A stretch of DNA of 64,000 nucleotides from Oceanospirillaceae bacterium (GCA_024234265.1 JACKOM010000015.1:1-64000), one strand, 5' to 3'; positions 45,507 through 54,243 are shown, counted from the stretch's first letter. Program-made: numbers and translations. The notes: generated from the sequence alone by a model not told the origin.

Positions 45507-46517
45507 TCACGCCGCAAATAAATAACGGCATGCAGTAACGCCGCGGATACGCTGCAACACCTTACCCTGACTGAAATGTTCAATACTGTTTTGCAGATTT
45601 TCCGCATTGCCCACCCAGGCGGTGAAATGCTCACCAAAATGCTGGCTGAGGTTAAGCCATTTTTCTGCATTGATTCCCAAACGGCCTAAAATGGGCGGCA
45701 GGTTTTTATCCATACTACCCTTTTTGCTGCTGCGGATTTGCCGCCCAGTCCAATCCACTAATTCAAGATAATCGGTTAAACGGAACGGAATCCCCTCCGG
45801 CATATTCTGGCGAACATATCCGGCAAAGGGCTGTAAATCTTTTGGCTGTTGTTGCGGGTGATTGGGATTATGTGCACTTTTGGCTTTTTCACAGCGTTTT
45901 TTTACCGATGTAAAATCGGATTTTTCCGGGGTTTTGGCCATTTGTGCGCGAATAGGGTTTAAATCCACATAAGCCATACAAGCTGCCAGGGCTTTTTCAT
46001 CCAATAACGCCTGGGATTTAAAACGCCCCTCCCAAAAATGGCCGGTGCAGCCATCTTCTTCATTAGCTTTACGCGCAATGCTTTCATTTAAGCGGCGCAT
46101 AAACCAACTGACTGACATTAAACGCTCACGCCACAAATTGGCATATTTTTCCACCGCATCTAATTCGGCCGGAATAAGGGTTTCGCCCTGCAAATAACGC
46201 TGCGTAATTAAATTGCCTTTATAAAGGCTGTGCCAGCGTTCAATAACTTCGTGGTTTGGCCAGTTTTTCGCGCGTAATTCATTGATATGTAAAACCACAT
46301 GAAAATGATTCGACATAACCGCATACGCGGCAATATCAACGGCAAACACCCTGCTTTGTTGAATTAATAATTCTTCTATCCAGGCGCGCCTGTGTTCAAA
46401 ACACTGGCCGCTGTGTTGGTCGGTACCACATAAAAATGCGCGGCGTACGCAGCGTGAAACGCAGTGGTAATAGGGTGTAGCGGCGAGAGATACCAGTTCC
46501 TTCCTTGGTTTTGGCAT
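45507..46517 (-). CDS. REP-associated tyrosine transposase-like protein (Y1/IS200-like HUH)
   Basis: HUH single-strand transposase of about 336 residues. The N-terminus is PKPRKELVSLAATPYYHCVSRC, the metal-binding HUH motif is NHFHVVLHI (about 93-101), and the nucleophilic tyrosine is in CMAYVDLNPIRAQMA. At this length it resembles the long transposases called RAYTs, which associate with short GTAG-headed palindromic repeats. A dense array of GTAG-containing repeats starts about 70 bases upstream of the start codon. An earlier in-frame ATG at 46550 exists. Confidence 0.87.
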   Translation of the reverse strand: MPKPRKELVSLAATPYYHCVSRCVRRAFLCGTDQHSGQCFEHRRAWIEELLIQQSRVFAVDIAAYAVMSNHFHVVLHINELRAKNWPNHEVIERWHSLYKGNLITQRYLQGETLIPAELDAVEKYANLWRERLMSVSWFMRRLNESIARKANEEDGCTGHFWEGRFKSQALLDEKALAACMAYVDLNPIRAQMAKTPEKSDFTSVKKRCEKAKSAHNPNHPQQQPKDLQPFAGYVRQNMPEGIPFRLTDYLELVDWTGRQIRSSKKGSMDKNLPPILGRLGINAEKWLNLSQHFGEHFTAWVGNAENLQNSIEHFSQGKVLQRIRGVTACRYLFAA

Positions 46518-46584
46518 AATCGGCTCCGACTGTGGGTGCCGACAAAGCATAGCCCTAAACAGGCAAAGTGGTATCAGGCATTTT

Positions 46585-46771
46585 TCTTATCATGACTGTC
46601 CATGTAGTTTTTTGTTCTGTAAAATTTCTTATCATGACTGTCCATGTAAGTTATGTAGTTACGTTATATTGACTGTCCATGTAGTTATTATCATGACTGT
46701 CCATGTAGTTATTGCCCTAAACAGGCAAAGTGGTATCAGGCATTTTTCTTATCATGACTGTCCATGTAGTT
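46585..46771. repeat. GACTGTCCATGTAGTT repeat cluster, left part
   Basis: Five copies of GACTGTCCATGTA(A)GTT at 46594, 46636, 46671, 46695 and 46756, usually preceded by TTATCAT. A longer block beginning CCCTAAACAGGCAAAG and ending at a copy (46552-46610) is repeated at 46713-46772. The GTAG tetranucleotide inside each unit is the kind of head motif RAYT enzymes recognise. Confidence 0.9.
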
Positions 46772-46785
46772 TCTGTTTGGCTCCT

Positions 46786-47169
46786 TTATTTGTTCGCCTT
46801 ATTTGTTGTATCCATGTAAGCCCCTATTCTTCCCGCCAAAACAATAACCGTTCTAACCCGAGAAAAATCTTTTACCTTGTTTAAGTATGATCTTATCTCA
46901 TATAAAAAAAAATGCCTTTCATTCCAATTAGAAACCTCCATAACATTTGTTGGCAAATTATGAATTAACTGTGCTTCTGCAGAGGCAACCTCAAAGCTAC
47001 CATTTAAAATATCTTCTTTAATATTATTCAAACAAAAAATAATTAAATCCGAGAAAGCAGAACCCCAATCATCAACAGAAGCCTCAATAGAACTTAATAG
47101 AAACTCTTCTTTTTCAGAAAAGTGTGATGCTTTTAATTTATTTCTTAAAATAGAAAGTTCCAAACTCAC
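46786..47169 (-). CDS. Hypothetical protein, possible orphan immunity protein
   Basis: 127 residues, mostly helical, acidic, AT-rich compared with flanking core genes. It contains no recognisable family motif. Size, base composition and position beyond the Rhs toxin modules suggest an immunity gene left over from toxin exchange, but this is inference. Repeat copies bracket it on both sides, and the last codons (DTTNKANK) run into a truncated repeat. Confidence 0.5.
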   Translation of the reverse strand: MSLELSILRNKLKASHFSEKEEFLLSSIEASVDDWGSAFSDLIIFCLNNIKEDILNGSFEVASAEAQLIHNLPTNVMEVSNWNERHFFLYEIRSYLNKVKDFSRVRTVIVLAGRIGAYMDTTNKANK

Positions 47170-47203
47170 AACTTAAAACCCCGCATCAAACATACGTTAT
47201 ATT

Positions 47204-47385
47204 GACTGTCCATGTAAGTTACTGTCCATGTGTTATTACAGGCTCATGTAAGTTATGTAGTTACGTTATATTGACTGTCCATGTAGTTACGTTCAGAAAA
47301 TCATCAGGCGTTTTTCTTAGGATGACTGTCTCCATAATTCTGTTCTTATCTTGACTGTCCATGTAGTTGCATGTAGTTGTGCCAA
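47204..47385. repeat. GACTGTCCATGTAGTT repeat cluster, right part
   Basis: Copies at 47204, 47221 (partial), 47273, 47323 (diverged) and 47353, with partial CATGTAGTT copies between. One more full copy stands alone at 47744. Related TGTCCATGTAGTT ends occur at 49993 and 52611. Confidence 0.88.
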
Positions 47386-48202
47386 AGCGGAGAATCACCC
47401 TTCACATTGTTTTCAGGCTCACTTACTTAATAATGAAATTTTCTCCTCTTCTTCAACAAATTAACTTATCAACCATCGGCTGTCGAGGAACATTAACTGA
47501 GTTAACTCCACACCAATTCGCTCATTCCTCACGTCCCAGAGTCACTTCAATGATCTTAAACCATCATCTTAATCTTGTTATTCCTTCACAACTCGTTTAA
47601 AAGATTGGTCTGTTCCATTTGCCAACCAACTGTATTCAAAAGGGTATGCGGCAGAATGATATTCAGTTTTATCACCACCTGATTTGTGTAATCGGTTCCA
47701 CTGCTCCCATACTGACTATAATCGTAGATTTTTTTCTTATCATGACTGTCCATGTAGTATCCTCTAAACTGAATCCACAGTGACTTCAAACCCCAAACTC
47801 GGCTTGCTTCTGGTCAGTAATCATACGCCTTATGGATATCTACTTTGCGGAACATCCACAGCTAACAAAATCATTTTCACTATCTGATTTCTAGAACAGC
47901 CCGATTTTCAATGGGATTCCAATATTTTTAAAGTCAGTTCAGGTATAGATTTATTTAAAAGTATTCGATAAGTTGAGGGCCTGCCGCATAGAAACAGCCT
48001 CAAACCACAAACCAGCATTTTTTTCCGGACAAATACAACATCCTCAAAACTAACCCCTTTCGCATAAAGGGAGTATTTCGAATACGACAACGGTCATTAG
48101 AAATCTTTTCTGCCCACACTGACTCACTTTCATAACCGTGCCATTGATTTTAAGAAAAACACCACCTTTACTAAAGGCAGTGTTTTTCTTTTCCTAATTC
48201 AT
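47386..48202. other. AT-rich degenerate region after the HNH toxin remnant
   Basis: About 800 bases of low-GC DNA with only short frames. Minus-strand fragments such as 47908-48090 and 47586-47740 (ending GWQMEQTNLLNEL) look like pieces of former immunity-size genes. One REP-like copy at 47744 interrupts them. No intact gene can be supported. Confidence 0.45.
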
Positions 48203-49332
48203 TTAACCCCCACCATTCAGGTAATCCAAATACTTGGTGGTTTTAGTTCCTTTATCAAGGTTACAAGTCTGACAAGTATTTTGAGCGTTATCCAACGTAT
48301 TGTTACCGCCCTTGATTTAGGATCTGCATGATCTATGTGAACGTTGAGGTGTGGCCCTTTAGTTCTTAACGTATCGACGCCGCAGAACACACAAGTATTT
48401 CCAGACTCTTCTGGCTGCATCTTTAACACTTTCAGGAAGTTTTGCCAGCTCCAGGGCCACCAGATGAGCCAACCTTAGGGCCTACTCTGTTTGCAACATC
48501 AACCTCGCCGTAACAGTCTTCTGCGCATCGCGCACATCATCCAGATACTCAGGCCCTTGTCTACGGCCTTCACGCCGTCTTTAACATCCCCCACACTGAC
48601 AGGAAATGCTTCCGACAAAAGCTCCAAACCCGCCACCAGTTTGTCCATCGAACTGGCATTGGGGTCTAACAGGGTACGGGTGTTATCCACCACATCAGCA
48701 AATGTCGCGGCAAGATCACCACCGTGATAAATAAATTTCGCCGCTTTTGTCCAAACACTTTTGCCCGTTGGGTCAGTCATCACCAGCGGACTATTGCCCG
48801 CATACTGATACAAATTGCACTCCACCACGCTCTGCACACATTTTTCCGGTGCGGTGGCAAATAACGGGTCGGGGCTGATAAAACGCGCGCTGAGCGGGTC
48901 GTAATAACGCGCTTCAAAATAATAAAGCCCGCTTAAATCCTGCTCTTTGGCGCTGAAGCTGTAGGGTTTAGTTTGTTGCTCGCCAAGCGGGGCTCCGTAG
49001 GGGCGGTAACGGCTGCGTTGATTCACACTGCCATCGCTGCGGGTTTCCAGCAGCACGCTGCCTAAGTGGTCGCTGTGCTGGAAATACATTTCGCACCCTT
49101 TAGCACCACACAGGCCATAATCCTGGGCCAGGGTTTGGGCGCGGGGGCTTAATAACCAATAAATCTGGCCGGGTTGCAGCTGGGCCAAACTGCCACCCTG
49201 GCCTTTTACCCAGTAATACCAGCGCTGCTCTGCCTGGCTGAAATACCAGATGCTGCTCAGGGGGTTGTTTTTAACGTAATCCGCCGTGGCCACCGGCGCA
49301 CTGATGGGTAATACGCTCTGGTTCCAACCGGC
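48203..49332 (-). pseudogene. Rhs C-terminal module A: core end, pre-toxin and frameshifted HNH nuclease tip
   Basis: From 49332 leftward: Rhs repeat-associated core with YYWVKGQGGSLAQLQPGQIY, HSDHLGSVLLETR and YYFEARYYDPLSARFISPDP, then the pre-toxin FIYHGGDLAATFADVVDNT and AFPVSVGDVKDGVK. The frame then breaks near 48560. Remains continue as EVDVANRVGPKVGSSGGPG, KLPESVKDAA, then ESGNTCVFCG and HIDHADPKSR. After one missing G (near 48318) GNNTLDNAQNTCQTCN follows, ending at a stop at 48203. The CxxC, HIDH and CxxC pattern is a zinc-supported HNH endonuclease. The toxin is inactive as it stands. Confidence 0.85.
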
Positions 49333-49700
49333 CTGCAAAGCATTCCCGGTATTGGTCCTCATATTGCCAGCGCCATTGTTTCGTCTATCGGCAAGGGACA
49401 TTCATTTGAAAGTGCCCGTTGTTTTGCAGTTTGGACAGGATTGACACCCATACAAAAAGCCAGTGGTTTTAAATCGGTTATGTCGGCATCACAAGCGGGG
49501 ATGGGTATATTAGAAAATTGCTTGTAAGCCGCACGGCATACCGTTTTATGGGCAAAACGGAATCCTGATAAAAATTAGGCCATTGATTAACCAGATTATG
49601 CAGCGCCGGGCATGCAAAAGGTACGGTTGCGGTGGCAACAAGCTGGCAAGAATTAGTTGGATTCTGTTACAGCGCGAGCAGGAATTTAAAGTTTTGTAAT
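49333..49700 (+). mobile_element. IS110-family transposase 3' remnant, copy A (decayed)
   Basis: Same sequence as 51940-52317 but with many small deletions that destroy the frame. The plus strand starts LQSIPGIGPHIASAIVSSIG, the helix-hairpin-helix of the Transposase_20 domain. It fused to the Rhs core, so the Rhs reading frame continues antisense into it (ORF up to 49401). Confidence 0.85.
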
Positions 49701-50005
49701 AAATTTTGCAGGAATTGTCTCATCAGGTAGTCGTTAAATTGATGAAATAAACGGGGTAATCCGCCCTTCCCAGAACCTGGATTGGACACGATCAATCAGA
49801 TCGGATGACTGTTTTAGGTGGGAAGGTGCGGATCTCATCAGGGCTGCGGATTAAATCCGATCAGAAGCCGGATATATGTCAGTACTACCACCGCATCTAA
49901 AACGACAATGATGGGAAAAATACAGGTTAATCAGGGGTATTAATGGTGCCAAAGCGGAGTATTGCCTTGACACCGAGGGGAGCGTCTATATATGTCCATG
50001 TAGTT
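49701..50005 (+). other. Conserved non-coding tail downstream of IS110 remnant, copy A
   Basis: About 300 bases nearly identical to 52318-52623, although the adjacent transposase copy is heavily decayed. It contains paired segments TCCGCCCTTCCC / GGGAAGGTGCGGA and CGATC AATCA GATCG. It may include the IS right-end RNA. Confidence 0.6.
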
Positions 50006-50032
50006 CCGGTCTGTTGTGATAGCTTATCAGGG

Positions 50033-50689
50033 CTAGGTGATAAGGTTGCCGGTTGGTAAACTGGCGACACGATGAGCATCGATTTCAGCAGCCAAAACAC
50101 CTGCTAAAGCTTCACGATTTCGTGCCGCAAGCTCTACTCGTTCCACCCAAGATGAAACTCCGCCAAACTTATCTGTAACAAAAGCGGGCCAAGATTTCAA
50201 AGCTGCTTCTGCATCGCGAAGCGCTTTTGTGTAGTCTTTGCCAGCCCAAGCATGCAGTAAAACTCTGTCCTCCATAACTGCTGGCCAGTAGGGCGTTTGT
50301 TGCTGCCCCAACCACTTGTCGCAGGCAACATCGAATTCTACGACTCCGAAGTCGAAATCGAAGGGCAATAAGGCCAAAGCCCGCATCTTAGCGGCAGCCT
50401 CAGGCAATTTTTTCTCGTGGAACTTGGTTGAAATTGCAGCATCGGTGCCGTTAGGAGCCTTTAGTTGAACAGCCAACGATAAGCTAACCGTCGGGAACTG
50501 CCTTAATAGGCAGTGGTAATGAAAGGTGGGCTTGTAGATGTCACCCGACGAAGACCGGTTGAGGCATAAGCCCACGAGCAGAGGGCCGCACCTCCGCATT
50601 AGATGGAGCGGCTTGTATATTCCCAGACTTGGGAAGTGGTTTTGCCAATCTTGAGTGATTGACTTTGCCTGCACTGCTGTGATCTTCAT
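50033..50689 (-). CDS. Predicted immunity protein for Rhs toxin B
   Basis: 218-residue cytoplasmic protein with no recognised family. It begins at the final base of the toxin gene (TAATG overlap), the standard toxin-immunity arrangement, and its residues 95-190 are helical and tryptophan-rich (KWLGQQQTPYWPAVMEDR). It is assigned as immunity from position only. Confidence 0.65.
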   Translation of the reverse strand: MKITAVQAKSITQDWQNHFPSLGIYKPLHLMRRCGPLLVGLCLNRSSSGDIYKPTFHYHCLLRQFPTVSLSLAVQLKAPNGTDAAISTKFHEKKLPEAAAKMRALALLPFDFDFGVVEFDVACDKWLGQQQTPYWPAVMEDRVLLHAWAGKDYTKALRDAEAALKSWPAFVTDKFGGVSSWVERVELAARNREALAGVLAAEIDAHRVASLPTGNLIT

Positions 50690-52008
50690 TACGGTTTTAC
50701 CTGAATGACCTGTTGGATTCCAAGCGGACCTTGCGTTGTAATTTTGTTCACTTGATTAACAGTGAGCACCGCGTTTCCAAACTTGTAATCGAATACGGTG
50801 CCGGTGGCCGGTTCCCAAACATCTAACCGAACACTTCCCCGTGTTCCATAGGTTGCCGGGGCGTTGCCGATCCAAGACGTTTCCGTCTTCAACCCGCGCT
50901 GGCCGTAGATGTTCTGGTAGCGGGTAAGTAATTCATCCGCGTATCCATGCTTTAGAGTTCCAGCTCTTGGCCCTAGGAAGAGACCTTGCCTGTTCCCCCA
51001 CCTATCAGCCCTGGTTGCAACCTCCTGAACGAGCTGGGCATTTGTGCGTGCTGCCCCGATTGCAACACCCGCCTCAGCCCTTGCTGCGATTGCTGCCCGA
51101 CTAACACTACTCAGAAATCTTAAACCAGCAACCCCTTCTGCCAAACCAAAACCTATACCTGCGGTGTATGGGTTACCCATGCCGGCAGATTGAATGGTAC
51201 CCGGATCTGGCAATGCATCCCCGACAACACCCAACAGATTTATTCCAGCATTAAGCCCCGAACGAATTGAATTTTCAGCTGCAATTGGGTAATACATCAG
51301 GCCTTCGGCAATCTTATTGTCGTTAGAATAAGACGCTGGTGGAATTACCCCAGGTACCGCATAACCACCGGATACCTCCAACCCACTCAAATCCACCAAC
51401 ACCAGCGGACTATTGCCCGCATACTGATACAAATTGCACTCCACCACGCTCTGCACACATTTTTCCGGTGCGGTGGCAAATAACGGGTCGGGGCTGATAA
51501 AACGCGCGCTGAGCGGGTCGTAATAACGCGCTTCAAAATAATAAAGCCCGCTTAAATCCTGCTCTTTGGCGCTGAAGCTGTAGGGTTTAGTTTGTTGCTC
51601 GCCAACCGGGGCACCGTAGGGGCGGTAACGGCTGCGTTGATTCACACTGCCATCGCTGCGGGTTTCCAGCAGCACGCTGCCTAAGTGGTCGCTGTGCTGG
51701 AAATAAATCTCACCTCGCAGGCCATAATCCTGGGCCAGGGTTTGGGCACGGGGGCTTAATAACCAATAAATCTGGCCGGGTTGCAGCTGGGCCAAACTGC
51801 CACCCTGGCCTTTTACCCAGTAATACCAGCGCTGCTCTGCCTGGCTGAAATACCAGATGCTGCTCAGGGGGTTGTTTTTAACGTAATCCGCCGTGGCCAC
51901 CGGCGCACTGATGGGTAATACGCTCTGGTTCCAACCGGCCTGCAAAGCATTCCCGGTATTGGTCCTCATATTGCCAGCGCCATTGTTTCGTCTATCGGCA
52001 AGGGACAT
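50689..52008 (-). CDS. Orphan Rhs C-terminal module B with REase-like toxin tip
   Basis: 439-residue frame. Residues 1-23 are the antisense of an IS110 remnant; the true Rhs part starts at about residue 24 (GWNQSVLP). It contains the Rhs core (HSDHLGS, YRPYGAP, DPLSARFISPDP, YQYAGNSPLVLVD), then a pre-toxin shared with module C (SGGYAVPGVIPPASYSND ... GLRFLSSVSRAAIAARAEAG). A unique tip of about 130 residues follows. Its RLDVWEPATGTVFDYKFG carries D...D-Y-K, resembling a PD-(D/E)xK nuclease (Tox-REase type). Without the long N-terminal shell it cannot be delivered alone; it may act as a donor for tip exchange. Confidence 0.8.
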   Translation of the reverse strand: MSLADRRNNGAGNMRTNTGNALQAGWNQSVLPISAPVATADYVKNNPLSSIWYFSQAEQRWYYWVKGQGGSLAQLQPGQIYWLLSPRAQTLAQDYGLRGEIYFQHSDHLGSVLLETRSDGSVNQRSRYRPYGAPVGEQQTKPYSFSAKEQDLSGLYYFEARYYDPLSARFISPDPLFATAPEKCVQSVVECNLYQYAGNSPLVLVDLSGLEVSGGYAVPGVIPPASYSNDNKIAEGLMYYPIAAENSIRSGLNAGINLLGVVGDALPDPGTIQSAGMGNPYTAGIGFGLAEGVAGLRFLSSVSRAAIAARAEAGVAIGAARTNAQLVQEVATRADRWGNRQGLFLGPRAGTLKHGYADELLTRYQNIYGQRGLKTETSWIGNAPATYGTRGSVRLDVWEPATGTVFDYKFGNAVLTVNQVNKITTQGPLGIQQVIQVKP

Positions 52009-52317
52009 TCATTTGAAAGTGCCCGTTGTTTTGCAGTTTGGACAGGATTGACACCCATACAAAAAGCCAGTGGTTTTAAATCGGTTATGTCGGGCATCAC
52101 CAAGCGGGGGGATGGGTATATTAGAAAATTGCTTGTGCAAGCCGCACGGCATACCGTTTTATGGGCAAAACGGAATCCTGATACAAAATTAGGCCATTGG
52201 ATTAACCAGATTATGCAGCGCCGTGGCATGCAAAAAGGTACGGTTGCGGTGGCACACAAGCTGGCAAGAATTAGTTGGATTCTGTTACAGCGCGAGCAGG
52301 AATTTAAAGTTTTGTAA
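51940..52317 (+). mobile_element. IS110-family transposase C-terminal remnant, copy B
   Basis: The plus-strand frame is open for about 125 codons: LQSIPGIGPHIASAIVSSIG, SGITKRGDGYIRKLLVQAAR, WAKRNPDTKLGHWINQIMQR and VAHKLARISWILLQRE, ending at a stop at 52317. This is the C-terminal Transposase_20 domain of IS110/IS1111 enzymes. The N-terminal DEDD catalytic half is missing. Confidence 0.88.
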
Positions 52318-52623
52318 TAAATTTTGCAGGAATTGTCTCATCAGGTAGTCGTTAAATTGATGAAATAAACGGGGTAATCCGCCCTTCCCAGAACCTGGAT
52401 TGGACACGATCAATCAGATCGGATGACTGTTTTAGGTGGGAAGGTGCGGATCTCATCAGGGCTGCGGATTAAATCCGATCAGAAGCCGGATATATGTCAG
52501 TACTACCACCGCATCTAAAACGACAATGATGGGAAAAATACAGGTTAATCAGGGGTATTAATGGTGCCAAAGCGGAGTATTGCCTTGACACCGAGGGGAG
52601 CGTCTATATATGTCCATGTAGTT
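52318..52623 (+). other. Conserved non-coding tail downstream of IS110 remnant, copy B
   Basis: Near-identical to copy A. Long-range pairing TCCGCCCTTCCC (52378-52389) with GGGAAGGTGCGGA (52438-52450) encloses a CGATC AATCA GATCG hairpin (52407-52421). IS1111-group elements carry their guide (seek/bridge) RNA in this position, between the transposase stop and the right end. The block ends TGTCCATGTAGTT. Confidence 0.6.
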
Positions 52624-52733
52624 TTGTTTTCATGTGCTTTGCTGCTTCGCGCGCAAAGGCTTCAAGGTCTTTCTTGTTCATACTGTTTATCCTGCCCAGA
52701 GGAGGTTAATGATAAACAGTTACACAGATTTAT
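52624..52733. other. Short gap after immunity gene C
   Basis: 110 bases with no credible gene; contains AGGAGG-like and AT-rich stretches only. Confidence 0.4.
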
Positions 52734-52997
52734 TTACAGTCCCAGTCGATTCATTGCTTCACGAATGTCATCAATTGAATGCAAATATTCGTCTGGTGAT
52801 TCTTTACTATCTATTCCATACAAATACATAATCCCAGCCCAGATTTTCTGCTCGTCTTCGGTAGGGGAAAACGCCAAGGTTCCCAATTCTGACTTTTTGA
52901 CGACATCATAAGCCCATCGATCAGCAGCTTCACGGCTGAGGCGGCCATCTAAGACCTCTTGAAAAACCCTACGCAAATCGGCTAGCGTAATTTCCAT
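52734..52997 (-). CDS. Predicted immunity protein for Rhs toxin C
   Basis: 87-residue acidic, helical protein (SREAADRWAYDVV, then DEYLHSIDDIREAMNRLG) starting two bases after the toxin C gene. It resembles small immunity proteins of polymorphic toxin systems. The assignment rests on position, size and acidic composition. Confidence 0.7.
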   Translation of the reverse strand: MEITLADLRRVFQEVLDGRLSREAADRWAYDVVKKSELGTLAFSPTEDEQKIWAGIMYLYGIDSKESPDEYLHSIDDIREAMNRLGL

Positions 52998-52999
52998 AA

Positions 53000-53985
53000 T
53001 TACCAGCTCCCCGTGTAGTTGCCATCAAGATCAAAGGAGTAATGCGTTTTCGAACCATTGTTCATCTCAGGTCTTACCTGACGAACATTTCCACTGTGAT
53101 CCACCGTTTCATGCCATCCGCGAGACCCCCCTGTAGCAGGATCAAATTCGTGAACATATCGACGACCGGCCATTTCTCCCGGCTTGTTAGCTGATTGAAC
53201 TTCACCGTAATACCGAATGCGCCCATTTTCGAGTTCTTTTACGCCGGCCTGACCATATTTTTGCCAGTAGCCAAGATGTTTTGATAGGTCAGCCGCTTGC
53301 TTCGCGCTTTCCGCTCCACTCTTTACAACACCCGCCTCAGCCCTTGCTGCGATTGCTGCCCGACTAACACTACTCAGAAATCTTAAACCAGCAACCCCTT
53401 CTGCCAAACCAAAACCTATACCTGCGGTGTATGGGGTACCCATGAAGGCAGATTGAATAGTGCCAGGGTCGGGTAATATATCTCCGGCCATACCCAACAG
53501 ATTTATTCCAGCATTAAGCCCCGAACGAATTGAATTTTCAGCTGCAATTGGGTAATACATCAGGCCTTCGGCAATCTTATTGTCGTTAGAATAAGACGCT
53601 GGTGGAATTACCCCAGATACCGCATAACCGCCCGATACCTCCAACCCACTCAAATCAACCAACACCAGCGGACTATTGCCCGCATACTGATACAAATTGC
53701 ACTCCACCACGCTCTGCACACATTTTTCCGGTGCGGTGGCAAATAACGGGTCGGGGCTGATAAAACGCGCGCTGAGCGGGTCGTAATAACGCGCTTCAAA
53801 ATACTTTTATGTGAAGCACTGGCCCGCTTATATCCGGATCGATGGCGCTGAAACTGTAGGGTTTAGTTTGTTGCTCGCCTACCGGGGCACCGTAGGGGCA
53901 CTTTTAATTCAGGACCGGGGCTGCGTTGGTTAATACTGCATCACTGCGGGTTTCCAGCAGCATGCCTCGGCGGCCGCTGCACTAG
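53000..53985 (-). pseudogene. Orphan Rhs C-terminal module C with polymorphic toxin tip; 5' end decayed
   Basis: An intact frame (53000-53719, 239 residues) starts within the core at VVECNLYQYAGNSPLVLVD. It shares the pre-toxin with module B, then has its own tip: HLGYWQKYGQAGVKELENG, RIRYYGEVQSANKPGEMAGRR and ending GSKTHYSFDLDGNYTGSW. This tip resembles the polymorphic-toxin type 24 domains I recall (tentative). Upstream (53720-53985) core remnants such as ARYYDPLSARFISPDP and RPYGAP-like pieces continue in broken frames, so the Rhs part is degenerate while toxin and immunity are intact. Confidence 0.75.
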
Positions 53986-54066
53986 CCATTTCCCGCCATC
54001 CCCATCTTATTACTTGCCCCACAGGTGTTACCGGCAGTAACATCCGAGCCCTTAGGGGTACTCTAT

Positions 54067-54243
54067 ATGTATGCACACCGCCTGATACTGCTGTTTGTTT
54101 TTGCGATTTTTGTGTTTTCACCCGTCATCATGGACTGGTGGTTAGCGCCCGGTGGCGCCTGGTACCGGCCCTATGCGGTTTGGTTAATTCTGATTGCGGT
54201 TTCAATCTGGCTGGAGCGCTGGCAGGAAGATGATGAGCTTTAG
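54067..54243 (+). CDS. cbrX: CbrX-like small membrane protein upstream of cbrA
   Basis: 58-residue protein with two hydrophobic helices (about 5-22 and 33-50). It overlaps the cbrA start by 14 bases. Its position and coupling match the small open reading frame described before cbrA in Pseudomonas putida; identity is inferred from context rather than sequence recall. Confidence 0.7.
   Translation: MYAHRLILLFVFAIFVFSPVIMDWWLAPGGAWYRPYAVWLILIAVSIWLERWQEDDEL

Noticed and set aside
46585..47385. CRISPR array
   Set aside because: The repeats are short, irregularly spaced and partly truncated, spacers are not of constant length, and no cas gene is near.
47367..47600. 77-residue plus-strand frame beside the REP-like repeats
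   Set aside because: Its start lies inside a repeat copy and the region is degenerate; no protein features seen.
48217..48429. Independent small gene encoding a CxxC/HIDH protein
   Set aside because: It is the middle of the frameshifted HNH toxin tip of Rhs module A, not a separate gene.
49333..49401. Real N-terminus of Rhs module A and B starting MSLADRRNNG
   Set aside because: Those residues are the antisense translation of an IS110 transposase remnant, so the ATG is accidental.
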